DNA of 64,000 nucleotides from Voacanga thouarsii (taxonomy: Eukaryota > Streptophyta > Magnoliopsida > Gentianales > Apocynaceae): contig JANUWF010001819.1 in NCBI GenBank assembly GCA_026120185.1, forward strand, positions 2,232,001 through 2,296,000, written 5' to 3'. The notes beneath the pieces were generated by a model. It was not told the origin of the DNA. It worked only from the letters and a program-made list of their open reading frames with translations, and ran no database searches. The position numbers and the translations under genes were made by a program. Positions 48,839 through 61,224 of this stretch are shown piece by piece (position 1 is the stretch's first letter; each line of letters starts with the position of its first letter).

Positions 48839-50880
48839 TGAAGGATTGACATTCACAGAGCATGCATTCACAGTGAACAAAAACGGAAGAGCATGGCATA
48901 TATCAGAGAATTGGCACAGCATGGTGGGCTTGAAACATACCTCTTGGAGTCTTTAAAACTTGAAGAACATGATTGAATGATTTGAAGCCAGAAACAGCTT
49001 TCTTCCTTCAACATCCATGAACGCCAGTGAACCTCCGTGCACTGCATTTCTTCCTCCGGTGGAATGCTTGCTTTCCGGCTCACGAAATATTCCTTGCCTA
49101 ATTTTGTAGTTGGTGAGCACAAAAGGGTTGAAGGAAAATTGATCAAAACGTTTTCAGCTCACTGGCCATTCACTCTCTCACTTCAGGCTTGGCTTCTTCT
49201 TCAGTTAAAAACAAAACCCAGAGAAGAAAACCAAAAGTCAGTAGGAAAAAAGCCACACGAGAGGGAGAGAGAGCCAAAAGACTTGAAAAATATTTTTATT
49301 TTTTTCCTTTTCTTTTATTTTATTTTTCTACACAGAAAACCAAGAGTTATGAAATCAAAAATAATTATTTTGATAAAAATAATATTCCCGGGATTTAATA
49401 CCCGAATATTATTTACAAAATAAATTTCGGCTTCAACCTAAACTCTTCTAAACTGTGTTCGAAAAAATCCTATGGTCCAAGCTATTGGACCAAAATAATA
49501 TTTATTATTTTTCTTGGACCTGAAAAGCCCAAAATAATAAACATTAATTATTTTTCTTGGGATTAAATAAATAACCTAATTAATAATTAATGAACCCAAA
49601 TGAACCAAAAAATAATTAAACTTTAATTATTTATTTCTTGGGATTTAATTAAATAAATAACCCAATAAATAATTAAGTAATAATTATTTTTCTCTAGTTT
49701 AAGTCTCGGTTAATTTTCTAATTATTCAAACTGGACCCAGGTCCTGAATAATTAATTAACCAATTAAACCAGAAAATAAATTTCTCTTCATTTATTTTAT
49801 TCCAGTCTAATAATAAATTAGACTTCCTGAATAAAATAAAACTCTCTCAACTGAGATCATTTTCTCAATCCAAAAATTAATTAGGACTTACGGGCTATTC
49901 CGAGGACCAAAAAGACACATCGCTTTGATTACTAAAATGACCAAAATACCCCTACTATATAAATAGATGTATTTTACATTTTAAATATTTTCTAATATTA
50001 CCATAAGGAAATATTGACCCCAAGGACAATGCTGCATTAGTAGAGTCTTCGACCTACAAGTGAAATGACTAAAATACCCCTATACACATCGTCGTACATT
50101 TAGAGAGGAAGAAGTGTACTAACACCTCTCTAAAAGACATCTACTATCCTTAGACCTCTAGTCCAATAATCCACGACTTCCTGGAGTGTTTCCGCTTTCC
50201 AAGGGAGCGACCCTAAAGCAAACATCCAAGTCACGTTTCTTAGGGCCCTGGATATTTAGATCATCCGGACAACCACAATGGGCGATATAGTATAGAAACT
50301 ATCTTGTACAAGTCTGTCTTAACTAACTAGTCACACATACCCAAGATATAAGTATATTGGCCCTCCGATAGAACCTCAACTATAGTATATCAAAGCATAT
50401 ACTTCCAGTTTCGCCAGACCACCAACCCATACTCAAGTCATAGAGTACTAGTCCACGCTGTAGCGGTAGTAGTTTAGATTTCTACCATATAGTACTTTTA
50501 AGAAACCACTACTACAGGTCCTATTCTACGTATTCGAAATACGCTTATGTCATGAAGTGAGTGGCCTACTCACTGGCTAAAGGTAAGCCATTCCCCATTT
50601 GGAATTCATAACATAATAACCTAAACATGAAGAGATTCTCATTCTCATCAATCGGTTAAGAACAACTGTTTATGTGTTTAAATAACACATGATCCATACC
50701 TTACTGTGAAAGACCTTCATTCACATGGATCACTTATTCAAACACAATGGGTCTGTTCCAAACAAAATTGTACACAAATGAAGAAAATTATTTCACAAAT
50801 AATTTCCGAAAATAAATTCTTTTATTAACAAATTTGATATTTTCATCAGAAAACTAGTCTAAGAGGGCATATTCCCAACA
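48839..50880 (-). mobile_element. solo LTR of a copia-like element in the D leader
   Basis: On the minus strand it starts TGTTGGGAATATGCCCTC and it ends in TCCTTCA at 48839, with AGTGC duplications on both sides. It is 2042 bp, has no coding region and no partner, so it is a solo LTR. It is the same family as the inverted LTR at 32505-34188. A CT/GA-rich part at 49200-49330 may lie near its transcription start. Plus-strand open frames at 49037-49423 have no recognisable domain. Confidence 0.88.
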
Positions 50881-50885
50881 AGTGC

Positions 50886-52656
50886 TACCCCAACTTAGCC
50901 TCTAATATTCTTTATGCTTGGGTATACCCAACTAGAATAGAGATATTAATTAAATCCAATCCATTAATCCGAAATCATATTCCATAACTTGAACATACTC
51001 GATGTCGAGTAAGCTTGGGTATGCCTAACAACATAATCTCAAAAAAAAAAAACTCTCGTTCTTGCTATATTAATGGAAGGTTTTAGATTTAATATTATTT
51101 GAGGAATTTAATTATTTAATTAGCAGTCTCATCATTTGGCATGCAAAATATCAATACTTTGACATAATTGTAATAGACTCAATTAAATAGTTTGGTTATA
51201 GATTTTTCTAGATTAATTTCCTTGAGCCACGTAAGAAATTAATTTTGGTCAAATCTATGTGTTCATGCATGTTTTTCAAAAGAAAGTCTTATTATCTTCT
51301 CGCTTCACCTTGGTTGCCATCTCCATAAATTCAAAAAATAATTTCTAATCCTATCTAACCTATATAATCTAATTCCATAAATTCCTAATAAAGAAACCTC
51401 GAGTTACATTCAAGGGAAATTAGATGAGAAGAAAAATTATAAGAGAATTATAAAGAAAGACAGGACACGCGTGCCCTATTTATTGAAAACAAAGTAATAA
51501 AATGTATGACACAATATTAATTAATCAAAATTAATTAGTCTAAATCCATAATCAAGCCAACATACCAAAATCATGCTTAAAATAAAATAAGCAAAATAAA
51601 ACATAGCATGCAATTCCAAAATCACTATTTTGGAAATAAAATCTAAATTAAAATTTTAAAAAATATATTAATTTCAAAAATCAAATTTTAGAAATTAATA
51701 AAAGTTTCCAAAATCAAAATCTGGAAATTTCTAAATAAATATATATATACATAATATAAATTTCCAAAATCAGTATTTTGAAAAAATAAAATAATTAGTC
51801 CCATAATCAAATTTTGGAAAATTTTTTAGTCCAAAACAAATTTTGAAACCTTATGGATCCTTAAAGGAAAGGGAAAAGAATAAAAAAAATTAAACTAAAA
51901 TATGCAAGCCTGATCGAGTCCCGCCCGGGCTTGGGAAATGATAATTGCAATCAATTGCAATTGCTATATTATTATTATTTTTTTAATTTTTTTCCTTTTG
52001 CTTTCTGGAAACAATTTCCATTTTTGTTTTAAAAAAAAAAATTGGAAACAACTTTCGTGAAATAAAAAAAAAAAAACAACAACAACAATTTCCGTTTCCT
52101 TTCTAGAAACAATTTCCAGATTTCATACTATTTCTTTTTTTTTTTTAATTTCTCACCAAATAATTTCCTTTTCCATTCGCTGAACCTTTTCAGTCTTTGG
52201 AAACAATTTCCAAAAAAAACAAAAACACTTTTCTTTCCTTTACTTGCACAACCAATTTCCCTTTTCTTGTTCCGTTTCAAAAACAATTTTTCAATCAAAT
52301 TTCAAATTTTCGTAAAGTGTTTTTTCTTAACAATTTTGATTATTGAATTAGAAATTCATAATTTCTAAATCAACTTTGAACACAATCAAAACTTTTTTTT
52401 TTTTTGTCTGAAAAAAATTCTCAGGATTTTATAAATCCTTTTGTGAAACCAATTTCAGTAATAAATACGCAAAAAAAGAAATAACCCACTGAAAACAAAA
52501 TTTGTCAAAAATAAAATTTTACATGAAACAATTTTCATGGACCCAAATATAATTTTGAAACTATTTCAAATTTTAAAATATTTATGAAACAATTTCACAA
52601 TGCCAAATTTATTTTAAACAGTTTCAAAATAATAATATGGCCCGAAAAACACATAC
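50886..52656 (-). other. long AT-rich leader of copia element D
   Basis: No gene is seen. From 51640 to 52620 the words GGAAACAATTTCC, TTTCCAAAATC and GAAACAATTTCA recur in many variants, giving a degenerate short-period repeat. With the part at 48488-48838 the D leader would exceed 2 kb, which is long for copia and suggests further unrecognised insertions. Confidence 0.5.
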
Positions 52657-52675
52657 AAGATGGCTTTGATACCAC
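52657..52675 (-). other. primer binding site of copia element D
   Basis: On the minus strand GTGGTATCAAAGCCATC directly follows the LTR end (AAATCTACCA). It matches the TGGTATCAGAGCC consensus complementary to initiator tRNA-Met, used by most plant copia elements, and so marks the LTR at 52676 as the 5' LTR. Confidence 0.85.
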
Positions 52676-54483
52676 TGGTAGATTTCGATCATGCAAATCA
52701 GTTTACATGCAACAGAAAATTAAAATGAAATCTACCAAATAGGATCACTCATATGTTATTAAACGGATTAAGAAAAGGAAGAAAAATTAGTTACTTCGCG
52801 AAAACATAACTTTTAAAATTTTCTTCCATGTGAATCCCTTTCAAAACGTCTATCCAATTGAACCACCAAATTTCAAGAATAGGAATTCTTTAATAGTAAT
52901 CGACACAAGGAATTGTACTCAAGAATAGTGCAAAGAAACCGATACTAGTGGGTATAATTTTTGCAGCGTTAAGAATTGCACCACTAAATTTCAAGAATAT
53001 GAATTCTTTAAAAGTAATCGACACAAGGAATTGTACTCAAGAACGGCACAAAGAAATCGATACTAGTGGGTATAATTTTTGCGGCGTTAAGGATTTAATT
53101 TGGAGAGGAAATTCTGTGTTGTGATTTAAGTGAAAGAAGAAAAGAAATAGCTATTGTAATCTTCAAGGGAAAAAACTCACTTACGCATTCTGTACACATA
53201 TGTGTGTGTGTCTCTACAATGAATTTCCACAAAGATTGTTTCCTAAACTCTTTAGGAAATAACTTTTTTCCCCCTTCATTTCTTTTCTTAGTCACGTGAA
53301 ACTGCCTTTCTTGTTTTTCCTAAGCCTTTTAGGAAAACAAGAAGATATTTCCCTTTATTCTTTTTTTTATGGGTTTTGAATTTCTAAATTGCAATAAGGT
53401 TCCTTGAATTATAACTAGTTTATAATTCAACCACAAAGTTTTAAATAATTGCAATTTCATCCAACTAATTATAACACTTTATAATTAGTTCATAATTTAT
53501 TATTTTTTCTCACAAATTAACCCTATAATATTATCATATAATATCTTGAGTACTAATTCTTCTATTGTGTGTAAACTATTAAGTTTTATAGACAATTGGT
53601 AGCTAATATGAATTAATTCTATTATAATAAAATTAATAACCCTTTTAATAATTAGAATTAATTTATTAATTCTAATTAAGATTAAATTTATTAATTCTCT
53701 AATTAATAAATTCATATTTAACATATCATGAGCGGTATCTAGCAGTACATTATGGGCACCCAAAAGTCCAGAAAGTCAAGTGGTTTAATATGAACCTTTT
53801 AATAGCGAAACGTCACTGCAATAAACTCCTTTCATCATACAATATCACATTCGATTTAAAGTATGGAATTAGTGCCAATCCCTCTAGAATATTAATAACT
53901 TTTGGCCCGAATGTTTTAGTACTTATACTCGGAATCCATTACTCAACATGTATATCAATTAGAACTATTTTCAATACATAGTCGCTTTGGCAAAGGACTT
54001 CTCGAGTAATGACTCCTACAAGCAGCCTTGAGATATTCGCTCCTAGTATTAAGAGTGGTGAATCCTTTATTGACTCTCTCAACTACTTTTATTTACTGCA
54101 TGTTGTACCTAATGTCCATCCCATAGGCGATCTTGTAAGGACTCCAGAAATTGGAATCAAAATACAACGCCTAGCAAACAAAGTATCTTAGAGTTCTCAA
54201 GTCTAAAGATACTTGCACATTTGTTATAGTGAGATTTTATTGCTGGTACTAAATAGTTATCCATATGATTATCTTATAATTAGGTAATCTAATGTACTTG
54301 TTCAAGTAACAAGCATCTACATGTTAACTTTGAGTATCACAATACTCATGGATGTGAAAATCACCGCTTGATCAATTCAAGAAGTATAACACGTACTAGT
54401 CTTAGTGCAGTAATGATGTATTATCTTATTAATACTATAACTAGGGATAATTTAAGCACAAACACAATTCAGTGTAGTAGAAA
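52676..54483 (-). mobile_element. 5' LTR of copia element D, first part
   Basis: This is the partner of 43319-45294 (shared TAGATTTCGATCATGCAAA-like start, GAATTGTACTCAAGAA, GACTTCTCGAGTAATGACTC). A local 60-base segment with TTTCAAGAAT(A/T)(G/T)GAATTCTT and GACACAAGGAATTGTACTCAAGAA occurs twice in a row here (52868-52960 and 52985-53075) but once in the other LTR, so a tandem duplication arose after insertion. It is interrupted by the solo LTR 54484-57859 and resumes at 57865. Confidence 0.85.
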
Positions 54484-57400
54484 TGTAATACCCCGCCCGA
54501 AACCACCTTTGACTATGGAAAAAGTCATGCATTGTATAGCATCTTGCATTTTATGTGATAGTTAGAATAATTTTATTTGCATGGATGCATGTGAATTTTT
54601 CCATTGCTCTTGCATTTGAATTAATTGATGTGAAATAGTTGTGTTGTTAAAGACTTGTTTAAGGGAGGTTTGGTCGAAGATTTGGAAGGATGAGTATTGG
54701 GGTGGTAAGAACTTCTTGTAGAAAAACTAGCATTGGAATTGTTTTGAAATAGCGGGGAGGTTGGTGATTTCCTTTGATGGCCCGAGTTCGAATCCTACCT
54801 TTTGTGAAGTAAGTTTCTCTTCTGGAAATTCTTTTCTTTAGACCGTTTCATATCTTGACCGAAAAAGAATCTAGCTATCCTAGAGAAATTTTAGTATTTT
54901 TACTCCAAGGAAATAAATCTCTATAATTATTTCCTAAATTCAAGGACTTTGATGTGAATAAAGTTCACCTTTAATTTTCAGCTTGTGTTCCTTAGGATTT
55001 TTGAAAAAACCCCTAGCTAGGAGCCACTTTAAAGAATTTCAAGTGGTATAAAACTCTTCTTGATGAATATTAGAGTTAGGGAATATATTAGGGAAAAATC
55101 TTATTTCACCTCTTCAAGAATTTTAGCCATAATCCTTTTATTTATTTAATTGTTTTAGGGAAATATTTTAACTAAAGTCTTAGATATTTTCTTTGGGTTT
55201 AAACGCCACTTCCATAGGAGTAAGACTCTATATTTAACTCCTAAGTTCAAGGATTTTAGCTAAGGATGAAGTTTGTTTTATTTTCAACTTTTGTTCCCTT
55301 GAATTTTCGGAAACCATAAGCTGGAAATATTCTGAAAATTTTTCCAGATTTTGGCCGCCATCTTGGAGCACCTTTAGCTCAATCCAAACTCTTCTAGAAC
55401 TAGAGGAAATCTTATCCAAATCCTTGATAAAACCAGATTTTATTTCAATCCAAATTCAACTAGGATTTCTTCCTTTTCCTAGCTGAATTTTGGCAGCTTT
55501 GAATCTACATAAACTGTCCGAAATTCCAGCCATCTTTAGCTACAATCCAACTCTGAAAATCCTAGCTCAAAACACCTAGAACACTCCTTAATAATTCAAC
55601 TACCTTAGCTGCACAAAACCAGAATTTCTATCACCAAAAATTATTGATTTTCGGCAGCTTGGAAACCAGAAAATTCAGTCAGCTTGCACAGAATTTTCGT
55701 CCAATTGTGCACTCCAAAACCTACCAAAACTCCTTGTTGATTAAGCCAATTTCAGCGCCCGAAACCCTCACCTTTTCCCTAGAAATTTCGGCAAAATTAC
55801 AGCTTGAACAATCCAGAATTTCTTCTCCTTTTGTTCAGTGATTTCGCACAACTTGCACAGGATTTTTCAGTCATCAACATCCACTCAAACTCTTCCTTGT
55901 TTGACCCAAAATTCTGAACACATTTAACCCTTCCTTTGAGCAGTATTTCGGCCAGCATAGAGGAGCAAATTGCAGAATTTTTCCTTCCATAAAACTCCCC
56001 TAAAATCGGCAGCAAGGAGGCGCGCGCAAGCTGGAAATTCCGCCTTTGCTGTCCAAGAAACCTAAAGCCATTAGGAGTCTATCTAAACACCACCATCTAA
56101 CCCTAAACCAATCTTCTCCAACTTTAAATCATAACAACCATTTACCCTCTCCATTCTACATGAAAATTTCAGCAACATCTCTCAGCAAATTTTCGAAACC
56201 ACAAGAGTTATTCCAAGCAAAAATCGAACACACCTTAAGGTAAGCATAAATCCTTTCAACCTCTTGATGCCGTTTTCTCTAATGATTCTTTTCTCTTTCT
56301 TCTACCCTTAAATCACACCCTATAGAGGCTGATATCATCTTCTTCCTAAATTTTCGGTCAAGTGAAGCAAATGAGGTAGCTTCTTTCTTCTTCTCAAGCG
56401 AACTTGGGACGATCACCATAGGAGCATCGAGACCCCATTACCCGGTAGTTGCAAGGTAAGGGAATACCCTCCCTTGATGTCAAAAGTAAAGTGTAATGGT
56501 GTTTATTAGCGAGATAAACATGTGGTCGTAGTATTTGATCTTTGGGAATTGAATCATTTACTTGGAATTAAATAGAAGATTGCGAATTGTTATGAAAATA
56601 AATGGGATTAGAGCATGTTTGAATTAATTGAGACCCTGATCATTATATCATATAGTTTAGATCAGGAGGATAATTGAAGAAAGTCAGGTGTGAATTTATC
56701 ACATTTATCTGAGGCATATCAAGTAAGTCCTTGCATAAACTCTTTTATTAAATATTGTGATGGTAAGTCCTTTTATAAATTGTTTTGTTAAAGGTTGTGA
56801 TGGCGAGTCAATGTTGTGAAGCTTTGTAAAGCTATTGTCAAACTGTGTTTGCCTAGGTTGTAAACGTGGATATTTATTCTTTAAACGGTTTTGTCAAACT
56901 AACGATTTTTAGCAAGGAAACTATTCTTTTCCTCAAATTTTTAGAAATCTCTTTTAAAGAAAATCACGTTTTACAAAGCCAAGGTTTGGAAATATTTTGA
57001 ATCAGGAATTGACGGATATATTCGTTGAGTACTCAATAAGGGTAGGCTAACAATACTAGTCTTGGAGGGCTAGCGTAAGTCTTCTGGCAGGAGGCAACCT
57101 CCAGAAGATGAACTCTGCTTGAAAAGGCGACAGTGTTGGTTGGTTAGGCCAGTCCGAGCTAGCATTATGCCTGAAAGGTATTATTTATATTCTCGGCATG
57201 GACACCCGAATGGTTTGTTGGGTGTAGAGATGGAGGAGTATCTCACTCGGTGGGCTGTACACTCACCTTGATCAGAACGCCCAACGTGTGGTAATCTGGT
57301 TCGGACAAGGTGCACAAAGTGTGGTGCCTTGGCCAATTTGTTCTCATGGAGCCCAACGTGTGGTAACATGACTTCTATCCGAGTGGAGGATTTATTTTGT

Positions 57401-57859
57401 ATAAAGTGTGACAATGAGAAAAACCCACTCCTTGCGAAAAGATATTGTTTATGACTTGCCAAATTATTTCTACAAATGTTTTACACTTTGCATACACGAA
57501 CTATTTAAAAAATCATGTGCACACACAAGACTTACTGAGATTTATTCTCACACCGTTTTATATCATGTTTTCAGGAGATAGACTGTGCTGAGTCAGCGGG
57601 ACATGTAATAGTTGAAGCTTTTGCTATTTTCTCTATCCGTTCTAGGAGACATTTGTTGCTTATGCTTCTAAACAATATTTTGGTTTATTCCGTTTTGCTC
57701 CAAGTTGAGCCTGATGTAATAAGAGTACTTCTTTATTTATCTAATTCGATTCTTTTGGAGTTTGCCTTTATATTTTATACCTCGTTCTAAAGACCCCTTG
57801 TCCTACGGGACGGGGCGACATCCCCGCCCTTTTAGGGTACGTAGTCATGGGGTGTTACA
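54484..57859 (+). mobile_element. solo LTR of a Tekay/Del-like gypsy element
   Basis: It starts TGTAATACCCCGCCCG and ends GGGGTGTTACA, an 11-base inverted terminus with one mismatch. The flanks are AGAAA (54479-54483) and AGGAA (57860-57864), and the uninterrupted partner LTR reads GTGTAGTAGGAACC at 45103, so the original site was AGGAA and the left copy has one change. The 3376-bp length and the ends are those of Tekay/Del elements. No coding region was recognised; many open frames on both strands are short. It is related to 35636-38532. Confidence 0.85.
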
Positions 57860-57864
57860 AGGAA

Positions 57865-58036
57865 CCTCATATGACGATCTCTATCATGATTTCCTTAATA
57901 CAGTGTTGTACTTGAGACATTATCTAACATTTTTATACACATAAACATATGAAACAAAGAAATTGAAAGATAAAGAATATCATTTATTGATTTAATGTGC
58001 AAAATACATTATACAAACCTTCTTTATTGTCCTTAG
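57865..58036 (-). mobile_element. 5' LTR of copia element D, second part
   Basis: CCTCATATGACGATCTCTAT and AACATATGAAACAAAGAAATTG continue the D LTR, matching 45112-45275. The last 20 or so bases of the LTR are missing or altered, and the next LTR starts directly at 58037. Confidence 0.8.
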
Positions 58037-59477
58037 TGTTATGGATATGCCCTAGAGTCAAATTTGTACTTATATTATTGTCGTTATATTTTATATAATA
58101 ATACGAGGTTTTTCTTTTCATGAATAGTGCATTTTGTTTTGTGGTCATCAAGTACGTGACTTGATAGTAAAACCCAACAATAAATACAATGACTATTCTA
58201 AAACAGTCCCTGATCGATTATTATTATTGGAACAATAATAAATTAAGATTAGTATATTTATGACTAGATAACTATGTTTTACTGGTCATGGATATCTGTG
58301 ATATCAAGTCAAAATATAAATAAATATTAGAGAACATTGTATTGACATGACCCATTGTGAGAGTACTTCATGGAACATGTCATAAGTACTTTCTAGCCAT
58401 AATAATATTAAAAAGTCCTTCGATCTAAATTCATCATAGTTTCCTACTTTATAAATTCTATATTTTGACGTTGTCTAAAGTTGTCTTTAATCAGATAATA
58501 AATTAGACTACTGTTGGATATAGAATAAATCAATGAGAGGAATATGATTGATAGTGGAGGAATTTGTTCCTCTCAATTATGGGAGTGATATCCATGGGCC
58601 CCTTGATAAGTTAGACTGTTAAAGCATGGCCGTTCTCAAATATATCAATCTAAGATATTGATATCATTTATTTGAACAGTCTACTATGAAATCAAAAAAT
58701 AATTGATTAAGCTTAATAAGGATGACATGCTCCCCGCCTTAATGCTTAATCTGGATATCGTGTGACAAAAGAACTAAATATAAAATTATGGTTTGGTTCA
58801 AAGAGATCACCGATCTTCATTTAACTTGGATAGTTATAATATTTTGTTAGAAACCGCTTATAACTTGTGCGCCATTTAAATATGATTTGGACACACTGCC
58901 AGTGTTAAATGAACCTATAGGGTCACACAATAAGTGAACTTATTAGGTTATTTTTCTGGTAACCAGATTCGATGTATCTGGATAATGTCCAGATTATAAG
59001 AATCTGACTCGGTAAATTAATTAGTTAAATTATCGAGATAATGGTAGAATCTTATCATATCAATTTTAATTTAATTTGAATTTAAATTAAAATACGATAA
59101 GATATTATTATGGTTGGACTTTAAAAGGTTCGGAGGGATTTTTAAGAAAACCCTAGTCGTCTTCTCTAGAGAGCTATTCTCTTAAGAATATTCGTGCCTT
59201 CATCCACCAGGAAAAATAAGCTTCTCAAACCCTAGGCGCTAGCACTCCTCGGGTGACGAGTGAGTTCGCAGTGTGTATCTGATAGAGGACGTTCGCATAT
59301 TCCAGCGTCTGGTGATCGTTCGGATTGCACGTACAGTAGCACAATCGGAATTGAAGGCTATCGATTACACATAACAGAGGTAATTTTGCAAACCTACGAT
59401 CTTGTTAATCGTTTACTTGGATCCTCGGAAGGGATTCGTGGATGTTTTCTGCGTTTAGGAGTCCACGAAACCTAACA
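58037..59477 (+). mobile_element. solo copia-like LTR without target duplication
   Basis: It starts TGTTATGGATATGCCC and ends CACGAAACCTAACA, so the ends are TGTTA and TAACA as in copia LTRs; it is 1441 bp. Flanks are CTTAG and GGGAC, which do not match. To the left is the incomplete D LTR and to the right the integrase of gypsy element A resumes with a gap of several dozen residues. This LTR therefore marks a deletion or unequal recombination. Confidence 0.75.
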
Positions 59478-60055
59478 GGGACCATATCAACCAGTAAGAA
59501 ATGCTATTGTGGATGAATACTTAAAGGAGAGAAAGGTGATCGAAGCTATTCTCAAGGAAAAATGCATAAAACTGTCTCACCAATGTTATTTTTTGCTAAC
59601 CAAAAGAGGTTAGAGTCTGGGTCTATCTCAAATTACAACCATTCAATTAGTTCTCAATAGCTATTAGAAAAAATCTCAAGTAAGCTTGGAAATTCTATGG
59701 ACCTTATCTTGTCCTTGAAAAGATTGGGAAAGCAGCATATAAGTTGCAATTACCCCCTAACTCTCAAATTCATCTTGCGTTTCATGTAAATTTGCTTAAA
59801 AAGAAAATAGGAGATAGAAAAGTCTTTTGACATGATCTACCAACTTTGGGTGAAGATGGGCAGCCAAGATTGACACTAGCGGCTATTTTAGACCGCATAT
59901 TGGTTAAGAGAAGAAGCAAACCTATTGTCTAGTGGAATATTTAGTAGTCCAATCTTCAACTGGAAGAAGCTTCATGGGAGAGTGTTGATTTCTTCTTGTA
60001 GCAACTTCCAAGTTTTCAACCTTGAGAACAAGATTTTCTTTGAAGGAGGCAGGGG
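59478..60055 (+). pseudogene. Ty3-gypsy element A integrase C-terminus and chromodomain
   Basis: It reads GPYQPVRNAIVDEYLKE, then KLSHQCYFLLTKRG, then frame-shifted words for [21 protein letters not shown] and FHVNLLKK, and LDRILVKRRSKPIV. This is the integrase C-terminal region followed by the start of a chromodomain, as in chromoviruses (Reina/Tekay/CRM-like). It ends in the purine tract GAAGGAGGCAGGGG at 60042-60055, the polypurine tract before the 3' LTR. Against family layout, about 50-70 residues between this part and 43318 are lost. Confidence 0.75.
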
Positions 60056-60374
60056 TGTTATAATTTCAAAAGGACAGATTCAAAAAATCTATTTTGTTAG
60101 TTGGATAAGGGTCTTATTAGGTCGGGTTGTAAACCGAATTGAGATAGGTAAGTTGAAAGACGTCGTCTATCAACAAGATAGCCAAATAAAACTTGAACCA
60201 ATGGTAACTCTTCAAACAGTAACATCACAATTATTGTTTATCTTCTTCTTGGTTGAGGTAAACTAATTATTGTGATGCTCAGCAAATGTGGCTGATATTA
60301 GCAAAAGTAATGAAAGGTTTAGATTTCTAATTTGGAGGGTTTTGTTGAGTTGATGGTTGTGATGTTGATAGAAG

Positions 60375-61224
60375 CAATGTTCTAAAAATCGGACTGGTCA
60401 TCGAATCGGTGAAGCAATAGGTTTAATGGTTCACAAGTCCGATCGGATTGAACCGTGATTGAAACGGAATGTAATTAAATACTCCCTCCGTCCACAAATA
60501 ATTGGCATAATTGTAAAAACTACGCATATTAAGGAATTGTGGAATTCTATAGTAAAAATAATTAAAATGTCCATTATACCCTTTAGAGTATTTTTATTAT
60601 CTTTATTATCTTATTAATTTAAATTTCACAACTCCTTTAATTACATTACGCTCATAATTACATATGTCTCTCTCTTCTCACCTATATCTTTTGTCTTTCT
60701 CTTCTCACTTTTGACTATTTTTATAGGATAACGTAATTTCATTGTTGGTTAAAATAATTTCAATATAGGTAATTGTAATACTAATTAATTGATAGAAAAT
60801 TGTACTAAGGGTAAAATTAGAAAAAAACAATTAAATACAACCTATATTTAGAAAGTTGACAGTTATTTTTGAACAAATAAAAAAGCAAATTAGGTCAGTT
60901 ATTTGTGGACGGAGGGAGTATATTTTTTTAATATTATTTATAAATAAAAATATTATTTATTATATATATATAAAATAAAAATAAATAAACAATATAAAAG
61001 ATATCTCTTAAAACTAGTAGATTTTAAATAAGAATAATTTAGTAATTTGTCAAAAAATTCTAAAATATAAGAATAAATTTATTTTCTTTTTTAAAAAAAT
61101 CAAATTAACCGGTTTGACCGATTTTCTTGCTACCAATTTATAACATAGAGTCGGACTGGACCAGTAATCGGTTCTCGATCCGACCGGTTAAATTGACCAA
61201 TCCAATCCGACTTTCAGAACCATA
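60375..61224. mobile_element. hAT-like MITE in the gypsy LTR
   Basis: GATAGAAG stands on both sides (60367-60374 and 61225-61232), an 8-bp duplication as in hAT elements, and the 5' LTR copy shows the uninterrupted site. The ends CAATGTTCTAAAAATCGGAC and, on the other strand, TATGGTTCTGAAAGTCGGA are imperfect inverted repeats. Subterminal words (GGTTTAATGG, CCGGTTAAATTGACC) are also of opposite orientation. It is non-coding and about 413 bp without the Stowaway inside it. Confidence 0.75.
60482..60918. mobile_element. Stowaway MITE nested in the hAT-like MITE
   Basis: It starts CTCCCTCCGTCCACAAATAA, and the same 20 bases stand in inverted orientation at its right end. TA dinucleotides flank it (60480-60481 and 60919-60920). 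CTCCCTCCGTCC is the hallmark of Stowaway elements, mobilised by mariner-like transposases. Confidence 0.93.

Noticed and set aside
49037..49423. 128-codon plus-strand frame as a host gene.
   Set aside because: It lies inside the solo LTR 48839-50880 and resembles no known protein.
57181..57462. 93-codon minus-strand frame (HKQYLFARSGFFSLSHF...) as a gene.
   Set aside because: It lies wholly within the Tekay-like solo LTR and has no recognisable domain; repeated CCAACGTGTGGTAA words explain its pattern.
59260..59475. 71-codon frame near the LTR end.
   Set aside because: It falls within the terminal part of the LTR 58037-59477 and is probably fortuitous.
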